Origin: Caryophanales bacterium UBA6331
Lineage (GTDB): Bacteria > Bacillota_I > Bacilli_A > RF39 > UBA660
Assembly (NCBI GenBank): GCA_002438065.1
Contig: DJSP01000016.1
Coordinates: forward strand, 1 to 29,998
Length of the DNA stretch: 29,998 bases
Direction: 5' to 3'
Shown here: piece by piece, positions 22,802-29,998 of the stretch
Numbering within the stretch: the first letter of the stretch is position 1
How the letters are laid out: each line of letters starts with the position of its first letter
Notes under the pieces: generated by a model
The model's input: only the letters and a program-made list of their open reading frames with translations
Told to the model about the DNA's origin: nothing
Database searches by the model: none
Made by a program: the position numbers and the translations under genes

Positions 22802-22814
22802 TTTTAAAGATTTG

Positions 22815-22823
22815 TGCTATATT
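22815..22823 (+). promoter_or_regulatory. Extended -10 before the tandem HExxH genes
   Basis: TGC plus TATATT; the context ATTTGTGCTATA matches the element at 983-991. There is no clear -35. Confidence 0.45.
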
Positions 22824-22843
22824 ATATGTAGGTTGGTGTTATT

Positions 22844-23815
22844 ATGAATGTGAAGAATATGAATCAATATATCGATAGATTAAAGTTAGAGAAGGAACTT
22901 AAAGATTTTATTAATAAGTATAAGGATAGTGTTTATTTTAAGTATGCTGATTTAATTTATAACATTTCTCTAATGCTTAATGGGTCTATTAGAGGAAAAT
23001 ATAATGAAAATGATATTAATGACTTGCCTAAATATTCTGATGAAGAAATACTAAAGTTTGTTAAAAATTTTTATAATAAACTTGATATTAATTATGAAAT
23101 AGATAATGTATTAAAAAATAAAGTTGTTTGCTTAGAAAGTAGTGTTAAACCGTTAATTTATGGGGAATGTAATAGATCTAAAGATAAAATCGAAATAAAT
23201 AAAACAGGTACTATTATTGATTCAATTTTGTTAACTCATGAACTTGGTCATTATAAAAATGAAAAAGAAGGATTAAAAAATGAATCTAAATTATTTTTAT
23301 CGGAAATTTTACCTATAAGTGAAGAATTTATTATGTGTGATAATTTAAGTGGTCATGATAATGAAAAATTATTGTGGTATAGACATAGAATTAATTCATT
23401 ATATGAAAAGATAAGAAGAATTAATTTGGTATTAGGAATGATTATGGCTTATATAAATAATGGAAATTTAAGTAGGGAAGCATATATAAGTGAATTTGAT
23501 GATGATTATTATGATAATGATTTTAATTATTTAAAGAATTATGTTAACAATCATAATTTAGAAAATATATTTATGGATATGATTTATTTAATTGGATATG
23601 TTATGGGAATAAATAATATGTTAAAAGTAAGAGATGATAATAGTTATATAGAAGTTGTTTCAAATGCTCATGAAAAATTAAATGATTTAAGTGCATCAGA
23701 ATTCCTTAAGTTATTTGGTACTGATGTTAATGATATGTTTTACTTTGATTTAGTTGATAATGTTTTAAAGTTTGTTGGAGAAGTTGGAAGTTATTCGAGA
23801 AAGAGATTAGGATAA
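22844..23815 (+). CDS. Putative zinc metallopeptidase-like protein (HELGH), first of a tandem pair
   Basis: This 323-aa soluble protein carries HELGH at residues 132-136 within a hydrophobic helix (IIDSILLTHELGHYKNEK). A conserved SEILPISEE follows with Glu154 18 residues further on, the layout of gluzincin peptidases (HExxH plus a downstream Glu ligand). The N-terminal 130 residues and the C-terminal half are helical and not recognised. There is no signal peptide, so a cytosolic role is likely. The next gene is a clear paralogue: the same motif region, similar length, and similar C-terminal pieces (YLIGYVMGINN here, YVIGYMVAIS there). The ribosome binding site is weak (GTTGGTG). The zinc assignment is inferred from motif and spacing; structural proof is lacking. 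Confidence 0.65.
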   Translation: MNVKNMNQYIDRLKLEKELKDFINKYKDSVYFKYADLIYNISLMLNGSIRGKYNENDINDLPKYSDEEILKFVKNFYNKLDINYEIDNVLKNKVVCLESSVKPLIYGECNRSKDKIEINKTGTIIDSILLTHELGHYKNEKEGLKNESKLFLSEILPISEEFIMCDNLSGHDNEKLLWYRHRINSLYEKIRRINLVLGMIMAYINNGNLSREAYISEFDDDYYDNDFNYLKNYVNNHNLENIFMDMIYLIGYVMGINNMLKVRDDNSYIEVVSNAHEKLNDLSASEFLKLFGTDVNDMFYFDLVDNVLKFVGEVGSYSRKRLG

Positions 23816-23820
23816 GAAAT

Positions 23821-24831
23821 ATGATTAGTGAAGAAATATTAGAAGAATTAAATAGTTTTTTTGTTAATAACGATAATAACGTTATTGATAATTTAGAATA
23901 TTTTCTATATTTGGGAGAAGAGATTGTAAAAATAATTAATAAGTTAGAAATAGATAGAAATAAACTTGATAGTTATAGTAAAATTATAGATGTTTGCAGT
24001 ATACAAGATATTTTTGAATTTGTTAATAAATATAACAAGAAATTTGATATTGATTTAGATATTAATAAATTGATTAATAATGGAATTATTGATTTTGATT
24101 CATTAGAATATGAAAAAATGGTAAATGAAAAAAGAGATGAATGTGTAGAACTAAATGGACAATGCTGTTCTGATAGAAATTCGATTATTGTGAGAAATTA
24201 TGGTTCTTTATCTGATGCAGTTACATTAATTCATGAATTATCTCATTATAAGGATATTCCTAATAAATCTAATGAAACTAGATTTTGGTTTACAGAAGCT
24301 TTGGCAATAACAGAAGAACTAATTGCAGTTGATGAATTAAATGATATGGATTTAAAGTTATTTTGTTTTTATTTTAGGCTTTTATATACTAAGCAATGTT
24401 TAAGAAATTTAAATGGAATATTACCAATTATGATAGTGTTTCAAAATTTTGGTGATACTAGTAAAGAATCTTATAGTAAAATTTTTGAAGATGATTTATA
24501 TGAATCGGATATAAAAAATTTTTTAAATTATGTTAATTATCATTTAGAAAAAAAGAAAAAATTTAATTTAGATGAATCAATTTTTAAACAATTGGTTATT
24601 GAATTAAAGTATGTTATTGGTTATATGGTAGCAATAAGTTTATATAAAAAATATAAGTTAGATAATAATTATATGAATGAGATACAAAATTTACATAAAT
24701 TAATAAATGAATTAGATATTTATGATTTTTTTATAAAATTGAATTTTGATACACAGATTAGTAGGGTTAGTGAGAATTTAAAAGAATATATATCTTTATT
24801 TGTTGGTTGTGAAAATAAAAAGATAAAATAA
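23821..24831 (+). CDS. Putative zinc metallopeptidase-like protein (HELSH), second of a tandem pair
   Basis: This 336-aa paralogue of the preceding protein has HELSH at residues 138-142 (DAVTLIHELSHYKDIPN) and FTEALAITEEL with Glu159 as the likely third ligand. Shared C-terminal pieces include SYSKIFEDDLYESDIKNFLNYVN, compare AYISEFDDDYYDNDFNYLKN in the first. The start is 5 nt after the preceding stop, so the two are translated together; divergence between them is large, indicating an old duplication. No membrane segment is seen. The pair might form a heterodimer. The substrate is unknown and I find no named family. Confidence 0.65.
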   Translation: MISEEILEELNSFFVNNDNNVIDNLEYFLYLGEEIVKIINKLEIDRNKLDSYSKIIDVCSIQDIFEFVNKYNKKFDIDLDINKLINNGIIDFDSLEYEKMVNEKRDECVELNGQCCSDRNSIIVRNYGSLSDAVTLIHELSHYKDIPNKSNETRFWFTEALAITEELIAVDELNDMDLKLFCFYFRLLYTKQCLRNLNGILPIMIVFQNFGDTSKESYSKIFEDDLYESDIKNFLNYVNYHLEKKKKFNLDESIFKQLVIELKYVIGYMVAISLYKKYKLDNNYMNEIQNLHKLINELDIYDFFIKLNFDTQISRVSENLKEYISLFVGCENKKIK

Positions 24832-24882
24832 TGTGGTAGTTAAAATTTAAAATTAAGTTTATAATAATGGATGTGATGTAAT

Positions 24883-26169
24883 ATGAAATTAAATAAAGAA
24901 TTTATTGAAAGGGTATCTAAAAGTAAAGGGGAACCTAAGTGGATGCTTGAGTTTAGATTAAAGTCTTTTGAGAAGTTTTTAGAACTTGATAATCCTTCTT
25001 TTGGACCTAAATTAGATATAGATTTTGACAAAATAAATTATTATAAAAAAATAAGTGATGTAACTGATTCATGGGATAATGTTGATAAGGATATTAAGAA
25101 AACATTTGATGATTTAGGGGTAATTAAAGCGGAAAATACTTATTTATGTGGTGTATCTAATCAGATTGAAAGTGAAGTATTTTATCATAAGTTAAAAGAT
25201 GATAATGGGGTTATATTTTTATCTACTGATGAAGCATTAAAAGAGTATCCTGAATTATTTAAGAAATATTTTAATAATTTAGTTAAATATGATGAAAATA
25301 AATTTACGGCTTTAAATGGTTGTATGTGGAGTGGTGGATCTTTTATTTATATTCCTAAAGGTGTTAAACTAGATAGACCATTACAAAGTTATTTTAGAAT
25401 TAATGAAGTTACGATGGGACAGTTTGAAAGGACTATTATAATTGTTGATGATGATGCAGAGTTATCTTATATAGAAGGTTGTACGGCTTTATCTCATTCG
25501 GAAAATTCTCTTCATGCAGGAGTTGTAGAAATTTATGTTGGTAAGAACGCTAAATGTAAATATAGTACAATTCAAAATTGGAGTAATGATGTTTATAATT
25601 TGGTTACTAAAAGAGCAATAGTAGATGATTATGGTTTAATGGAATGGCTTGATGGTAATATTGGTAGTGGGGTTACGATGAAATATCCTAGTTCAATATT
25701 AAAAGGTGATTATGCTAAGGGAAATTCTGTTTCTATAGCGTTTGCTAAAGATGGACAGGTTCTTGATGCTGGAGCTAAAATGATTCATATAGGAAAAAAC
25801 ACAAGTAGTAATATTATATCTAAAAGTATTGCTAAAAATGGAGGAGAAGCTGATTATAGAGGTTTTGTTAAAATATGTGAATCTGCTATTAATTCTAAGG
25901 CTAGTGTTAAATGTGATACTATTTTGTTAGATGATGAATCAGTTAGTGATACTATTCCAACTAATATTTTACTTAATGATTCAAGTTATTTAGAGCATGA
26001 AGCAACGGTTTCAAAAATAAGTGAAGAAAAATTATTTTACTTAATGAGTAAGGGATTAAGTGAAAATGCAGCTAAAGATTTAATTATTTTAGGGTTTATT
26101 TCTGATTTTAAGAAAGAATTACCTCTTGAATATGCAGTTGAACTTAATAGATTATTAAAAAATATTTAA
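24883..26169 (+). CDS. sufB: SufB, Fe-S cluster assembly scaffold subunit
   Basis: SufB is the scaffold of the SufBCD complex, on which iron-sulfur clusters are built with sulfur from SufS/SufU. The 428-aa product starts with the typical FIERVSKSKGEPKWMLEFR and continues through WSGGSFIYIPKGVKLDRPLQ, GQFERTIIIVDD, YIEGCTA, TTIQNWSND-like STIQNWSNDVYNLVTKRA, DGNIGSGVTMKYPS, DAGAKMIHIGKNTSS and EHEATVSKISEEKLFYLMS. Key residues by family comparison are present: Cys344 (KCDTILLDD) and His372-Glu373. It is about 40 residues shorter than typical Firmicute SufB, mainly at the N-terminus and in the first third. sufC, sufD, sufS and sufU are not adjacent, which is unusual. A terminator follows. Confidence 0.93.
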   Translation: MKLNKEFIERVSKSKGEPKWMLEFRLKSFEKFLELDNPSFGPKLDIDFDKINYYKKISDVTDSWDNVDKDIKKTFDDLGVIKAENTYLCGVSNQIESEVFYHKLKDDNGVIFLSTDEALKEYPELFKKYFNNLVKYDENKFTALNGCMWSGGSFIYIPKGVKLDRPLQSYFRINEVTMGQFERTIIIVDDDAELSYIEGCTALSHSENSLHAGVVEIYVGKNAKCKYSTIQNWSNDVYNLVTKRAIVDDYGLMEWLDGNIGSGVTMKYPSSILKGDYAKGNSVSIAFAKDGQVLDAGAKMIHIGKNTSSNIISKSIAKNGGEADYRGFVKICESAINSKASVKCDTILLDDESVSDTIPTNILLNDSSYLEHEATVSKISEEKLFYLMSKGLSENAAKDLIILGFISDFKKELPLEYAVELNRLLKNI

Positions 26170-26228
26170 ATGTGATAGTTTTTATAAATTTGTTTAGATA
26201 ATTTAAAAATTTTGTTTAGAAGATATTT

Positions 26229-26267
26229 AAAATTTGTACTATTTTTGGTGCAAATTTTATTTTTTTG
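26229..26267 (+). terminator. sufB terminator
   Basis: AAAATTTGTAC (26229-26239) pairs with GTGCAAATTTT (26248-26258; one G-T pair), followed by ATTTTTTTG. Confidence 0.75.
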
Positions 26268-26271
26268 TCTT

Positions 26272-26300
26272 TTGATATCTTAATTTTTTTATGGTAAAAA
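26272..26300 (+). promoter_or_regulatory. ssb promoter
   Basis: TTGATA (26272-26277), 17-nt spacer, TAAAAA (26295-26300). It lies downstream of the ATG at 26291, so that codon cannot be the start on this transcript. Confidence 0.6.
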
Positions 26301-26323
26301 TGTTAGTGAAAGGAGGAAATATG

Positions 26324-26680
26324 ATGTATAACACGGTCATGTTGATAGGTAGACTTACTGCTAATCCGGAAATTACAAAAACAGATGATAAAAAAGAAGT
26401 ATGTCATGTTACTCTAGCGGTTCAGAGAGCTTATAAAAATTCTGACGGAGTATATGAAGCGGATTTTATTAGATGTACGTTATGGGATCAAGTTGCTTTA
26501 AGAGTTAAAGAGTATTGCCAAAAAGGTGATTTGGTAGCTGTTAGAGGACAATTAAAAACATCTACTTATGAAGTTAATGGCGAGAAGAAGTATTCAACTG
26601 AAGTAGTTGTTGAAAGATTAGCATTTTTATCAAGTATGCCTAAACAAGGGCAAAATGAAGATAATGAAGAGGAAGAGTAG
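26324..26680 (+). CDS. ssb: Single-stranded DNA-binding protein, short form lacking the canonical tail
   Basis: The OB-fold of bacterial SSB is plain: MYNTVMLIGRLTANPE, then VCHVTLAVQRAYKN, DFIRCTLWDQVALRVKEYC, KGDLVAVRGQLKTSTYEVNG and the beta strand TEVVVERLAFLSS. The total is only about 118 aa. After the OB fold a 14-residue acidic end (QGQNEDNEEEE) replaces the long linker and the DDDIPF-type tip that normally binds partner proteins. It therefore resembles the short SsbB class (113 aa in Bacillus, used in competence) more than the main replication SSB. The open frame begins at 26291, but AGGAGG at 26311-26316 with 7-nt spacing selects ATG 26324 (26321 is an alternative). Confidence 0.92.
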   Translation: MYNTVMLIGRLTANPEITKTDDKKEVCHVTLAVQRAYKNSDGVYEADFIRCTLWDQVALRVKEYCQKGDLVAVRGQLKTSTYEVNGEKKYSTEVVVERLAFLSSMPKQGQNEDNEEEE

Positions 26681-26735
26681 TTAACTTAAGTATATTTAAA
26701 TAATTAAAATCATAAGATTAAGTGGTGAATAAATT

Positions 26736-27512
26736 TTGAAAATAAAATATTTTTTAGTTCTTTTATTAGTAGTTGTAAGTTTTTATTTTACAGATAAAGT
26801 AATGGTTTATATTAATAATAAAAATCCAATTATGAAAGAAATTGTAACTGTTAAGGATGATTATACAGTTGAAGCTGTAAATGCGGTTATAGAAGATAAT
26901 ACTATAATTCCTGGTGTTAATGGAAAAGAGGTTGATGTAGATAAATCATTTAACAAAATGGAAAATTATGGATATTTTAATGATCTTTACTTAATATATA
27001 CAGCAACGTCTCCTAAGATGAGTTTAAATGATAATAAGGATAAGATTATTATAAAGGGTAATTCTAAAAAGAATATGGTTGCGTTTATAGTTGATCATAA
27101 TGATGAAGTTATAAATTATTTTAAGAATAATAATATTAAATTTACTTTAGTAGGAAAAGTAGGTGATGTATTTGATAAAGAAAATACATATATTAATGGA
27201 GAAGCTGATGAGAAGTTATTTTCAAATTTAAATTCAATACTAAATCGTAAAAAAATTAATTCTAATATTTGTTTAGTTGGTTTATCAAATTTAGAATTAT
27301 GTAAAAGAAAAGAATATTATCTATTACAATATTCAATTAATGTGAATGAGAACATAATAGATACTATTAATAAGGTCAGTTCTGGAGATATAATTTATAT
27401 ATCACAAAATACATCTTTATCTAATGTAAAAAAGATTATAAATGAAATCTCTAGAATAGACTTAAAAATTGATTATTTAAATATTTTAATATCTGAGAAA
27501 AACTTAAAATAA
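26736..27512 (+). CDS. Membrane-anchored degenerate polysaccharide-deacetylase-like protein
   Basis: This 258-aa protein has an N-terminal anchor helix (residues about 4-25). A leading region with IIPGVNGKEVDVDKSFNKM is a motif I associate with wall-linked NodB-like proteins of Firmicutes. A domain follows whose order (KNMVAFIVDHNDEVINYFKN, NIKFTLVGK) mirrors the start of the NodB fold (TFDDGP...KATFF). The metal-binding Asp-Asp and HxxxH motifs of active deacetylases are missing, so it is probably not an enzyme. The start is TTG, after GTGGTGA. It lies 31 bp before the adhesin gene without a terminator, so the two and the sortase likely form one operon. The NodB assignment is tentative. Confidence 0.6.
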   Translation: MKIKYFLVLLLVVVSFYFTDKVMVYINNKNPIMKEIVTVKDDYTVEAVNAVIEDNTIIPGVNGKEVDVDKSFNKMENYGYFNDLYLIYTATSPKMSLNDNKDKIIIKGNSKKNMVAFIVDHNDEVINYFKNNNIKFTLVGKVGDVFDKENTYINGEADEKLFSNLNSILNRKKINSNICLVGLSNLELCKRKEYYLLQYSINVNENIIDTINKVSSGDIIYISQNTSLSNVKKIINEISRIDLKIDYLNILISEKNLK

Positions 27513-27543
27513 GATTTTAAATGTAGTAAGATTAGGAGAATTA

Positions 27544-29424
27544 ATGAAGAAAATTTTAAAATATTTAATATTGTTAATACTTATTTTACCAAGTATTGTG
27601 TATGCAGAGGTTTATAATGACAAGATTATTGAAAGATATAAATGGATTTCTAATGATTTTATAATTAAAGAAAAAAATGGAGTTAGAAAGTATCAACAAT
27701 TATCTTTAATGGTTAGAGATAGCGATAAACAATTTGTTTATTGTGTTGAGCCTGGGATTTCAATAAATAAGAATAATAGTTATGTTGGTAGTGATGCTAA
27801 TCAATATGAATTTGCTAAGATAAGCGAAGCTGAGTGGAAAAAGATAAATTTAATTGCTTATTATGGCTATGGATATAGTGATGAAAATGTGAATCATGAA
27901 GATTTAAAATGGTATAGTGTTACTCAGTATATGATATGGCAAGTAGTACCTAATGGATATAATATTTATTTTACTGATAAATTAGATGGAAAGAAAATAA
28001 CTAAGTATTCGAAAGAAATTAAAGAAATGGAAGATTTAATTGATAATCATAATAAGCTTCCTGATTTTGGAATTAGTAATTTAGATGTTAAATTAAGAGA
28101 AGAAATTAGGTTAAATGATAAAAATAGGGTTTTATCTAAATATAAAGTTATTGCAAGTGATAATTTAGAAGTTAAAGTAGATGGTAATGATTTAGTTATT
28201 AAAGCTAAAAGGATTGGTAAATATAATATTAGTTTTGAAAAAAATGATGAAAAGCATTCGTTTCCGCCAATAATTTATTATGATAATAATAATCAAAATG
28301 TTATGAGAGTTGGAAAATATGATCCAGTTAAAAGTAATATTAATGTTAATGTTAGTGGTGGTAAATTACTTATTAAGAAAATAGATGCTGATACAAAGAA
28401 AGTTATTTCTATTAAAAATATTAAGTTTAAAATAAAAAATTTAGTAACAAATGAATACTTAATGAATGGTAAAACTGATATATTTAAAACTAATAAAGAT
28501 GGAATAATAGTGACTTCTTTTAGTATTCCAAATGGTAAATATGAATTAGAAGAGATTGAGCAAAAAATAGATGGTTATTTATGGAATAAAGAAACTATTA
28601 TATTTGAAATAAATGATGATACTAAATATGTTAAAGATAATAAATATGGATTAGTATATGAGATTAAATTTGCTAATAAAAGAGTTAAAGGTAAGGCTCA
28701 AATAATTAAAAGTGGAGAAACTTTAAATGTTATAGATGGTAAATTTTATGAAAATACTAAAAAACTTGAGGGAGTTAAATTTGGTTTATACGCTCATGAA
28801 GATATATATGATGAAAATCATAATTTAATATATAAAAAAGATAATCTTATATTAGAAAAGATAACTGATAAAGATGGAAGGATTAACTTTGATAATTTGT
28901 ATCTAGGTAAATATTATGTAAAAGAACTAGATACTCTAAAAGATTATATTCTAAATAATAAAAAATATTACTTTGAATTAAAGTATAAAGATCAATATAC
29001 CGAAGAGACTAGTTATAAATTAGAAATAAATAATTATTTAAAAAAGGGTGAGTTAGAATTTACTAAAACTGATTTAGTTACGGGAGATGCTATTTCTAAT
29101 ACTAAAATAGAAATATTTACTGAAAATGATGAATTAATATATTCTGGTATAACTGATAATGATGGTAAAATTTATATTAAAAATTTGCCTGTTGGACAAT
29201 ATTACATTATAGAAAAATTAGCAGCACCGGGATATAAATTAAATCACGAAAAACAATATTTTACGATTCTTGATGATGGAGAAGTAGTAAAGATGAATAT
29301 GACTAATGAAAAAATGGAAGTAGTTGTTCCAGATACTTTAAAAAATAATTATTTAGATACTATTTTAAAATCAATTATATTATTAGCAAGTGGAATAATT
29401 ATTTATGAAAAGAAAAATTATTAG
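27544..29424 (+). CDS. Cell-wall-anchored adhesin with thioester domain and SpaA-type repeats
   Basis: The 626-aa surface protein starts with a signal peptide (cleavage about residue 21, after VYA). Residues 22-190 match a thioester domain, with FVYCVEPG (Cys67) and the TQYMIWQ motif (Gln128), whose side chains would join in an internal bond that can attach covalently to host amines. Then follow three SpaA/Cna-B-like domains: about 272-385 (KLLIKKIDAD, YELEEIEQ), about 386-500 (YYVKELDTL) and about 501-590 (LEFTKTDLVTGDAI, YYIIEKLAAPGYKL). Their Lys and Glu pattern suits self-made isopeptide bonds. The C-terminus is a sorting signal: VPDTL at 595-599, a hydrophobic helix and a KK end. VPDTL replaces the usual LPxTG. 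The last 20 nt overlap the sortase gene. Confidence 0.88.
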   Translation: MKKILKYLILLILILPSIVYAEVYNDKIIERYKWISNDFIIKEKNGVRKYQQLSLMVRDSDKQFVYCVEPGISINKNNSYVGSDANQYEFAKISEAEWKKINLIAYYGYGYSDENVNHEDLKWYSVTQYMIWQVVPNGYNIYFTDKLDGKKITKYSKEIKEMEDLIDNHNKLPDFGISNLDVKLREEIRLNDKNRVLSKYKVIASDNLEVKVDGNDLVIKAKRIGKYNISFEKNDEKHSFPPIIYYDNNNQNVMRVGKYDPVKSNINVNVSGGKLLIKKIDADTKKVISIKNIKFKIKNLVTNEYLMNGKTDIFKTNKDGIIVTSFSIPNGKYELEEIEQKIDGYLWNKETIIFEINDDTKYVKDNKYGLVYEIKFANKRVKGKAQIIKSGETLNVIDGKFYENTKKLEGVKFGLYAHEDIYDENHNLIYKKDNLILEKITDKDGRINFDNLYLGKYYVKELDTLKDYILNNKKYYFELKYKDQYTEETSYKLEINNYLKKGELEFTKTDLVTGDAISNTKIEIFTENDELIYSGITDNDGKIYIKNLPVGQYYIIEKLAAPGYKLNHEKQYFTILDDGEVVKMNMTNEKMEVVVPDTLKNNYLDTILKSIILLASGIIIYEKKNY

Positions 29425-29977
29425 TGTTTGTTATATATTAATAGTTATTTCTTTAATAATAGTTGTAGGTTTAAAAATTAAGAATAATAATGTTATTAAA
29501 CAAAATGAAGATAATATTAAGGTATATGATAATAATGATAAGATTGTGAAGAATAAATTAATTGGTAATACAAAAGAAAAATATGTTGGCATATTAGAAA
29601 TTAAAAAGATAAAACTTAAAAGAGGTTTTTATAATATAGATTCAAATAATAATAATGTTGATAAAAATATTATGGTTATTAATTCTTCAGATATGCCTGA
29701 TGTAAATTTAGGTAATCTGATTTTAGCTAGTCATTCTGGAAATAGTAATATATCTTATTTTAAAAATTTAGATAAATTAGAAATAGGTGATATAGCTAGT
29801 GTTTATTATTTAACAAAAAAATATGATTATAAATTTGTTAATTATTATGAAGTAGAAAAAAATGGATTTGTGCAAATTATAAAAAATAATAACGTTAATT
29901 GTTTAACACTTATAACTTGTAAAAAGAATACGAATAAACAATTAGTGTTTATATTTGAATTAGAAAAAGTTATTTAG
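29405..29977 (+). CDS. Sortase, with Gln at the usual catalytic Arg position
   Basis: The 190-aa product has an N-terminal anchor helix (about residues 8-24) and the sortase barrel. The catalytic His110 (LASHSGN) and Cys172 (LTLITCKK) are in place with correct spacing and context. The third conserved residue, an Arg a few residues after the TxTC motif (TC...R-[LIV]-V), is not seen: the sequence reads TCKKNTNKQLVFIF, placing Gln179 at the expected point, with Lys178 beside it. The protein is compact, close to the class D/E type. Overlap with the adhesin gene shows that it is dedicated to that substrate, whose signal VPDTL is also non-canonical. After the stop at 29977 only 21 nt remain, without features. 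Confidence 0.88.
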   Translation: MKRKIISVCYILIVISLIIVVGLKIKNNNVIKQNEDNIKVYDNNDKIVKNKLIGNTKEKYVGILEIKKIKLKRGFYNIDSNNNNVDKNIMVINSSDMPDVNLGNLILASHSGNSNISYFKNLDKLEIGDIASVYYLTKKYDYKFVNYYEVEKNGFVQIIKNNNVNCLTLITCKKNTNKQLVFIFELEKVI

Positions 29978-29998
29978 GGATAGTGTGAAAAGTTTTAT

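Overview
This window is a chromosomal segment of a very AT-rich, Gram-positive-type bacterium, probably an uncultured member of the Bacilli/Erysipelotrichia side of the Firmicutes (an RF39-like or Erysipelotrichales-like lineage is my guess). The reasons are ezrA, the ytxG-ytxH pair, spoVS, a sortase with a cell-wall-anchored adhesin, a VanY-type carboxypeptidase, a lipoprotein, and Shine-Dalgarno sites close to AGGAGG before many genes. Trp is encoded by TGG, and TGA appears to serve as a stop (for example at the ends of the genes at 1185-2279 and 10860-12479), so the code is the standard bacterial one and not the Mycoplasma one.

Layout. 1-3300: an E2/CAT-fold protein with a Glu at the catalytic His position, a 38-aa ORF, a membrane-anchored XRE regulator and a secreted protein of unknown function. 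3300-5543: a tightly coupled four-gene operon (lipoprotein, acidic disordered protein, YtxG/DUF948, YtxH). 5652-6295: a decayed Fic gene. 6406-10766: a Thr-rich surface protein with one InlB-type repeat, then uvrB, a second XRE-transmembrane protein and a VanY-like peptidase on the minus strand. 10860-13162: a CBS/DRTGG-containing Mn-dependent pyrophosphatase overlapping a CYTH triphosphatase-like gene. 13365-18697: an unknown protein, a DUF6273-like surface protein behind a promoter with a G7 tract in its spacer, ezrA, a Cys/Asp-repeat microprotein and another unknown. 18804-22790: ffh, spoVS, an rRNA-methyltransferase-like gene, a membrane protein and a slipin. 22844-26680: two tandem HExxH-containing paralogues, sufB without its usual partners, and a short tail-less SSB. 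26736-29977: a cell-surface cluster of a degenerate NodB-like protein, a thioester/SpaA-type adhesin ending in a VPDTL signal, and an overlapping sortase with Gln where the family has its catalytic Arg.

Most genes are ordinary housekeeping or envelope genes. No tRNA, rRNA, CRISPR array, transposase or prophage gene was found. The observations most worth following are the G7 promoter spacer before the surface protein, the sortase/adhesin pair with non-canonical motifs, the tandem putative metalloproteases, and the CDCDD-repeat microprotein. Many translation starts were moved inward to ATG codons with well-placed ribosome binding sites; these choices are explained entry by entry. All family names come from reading motifs by eye, with no database search.
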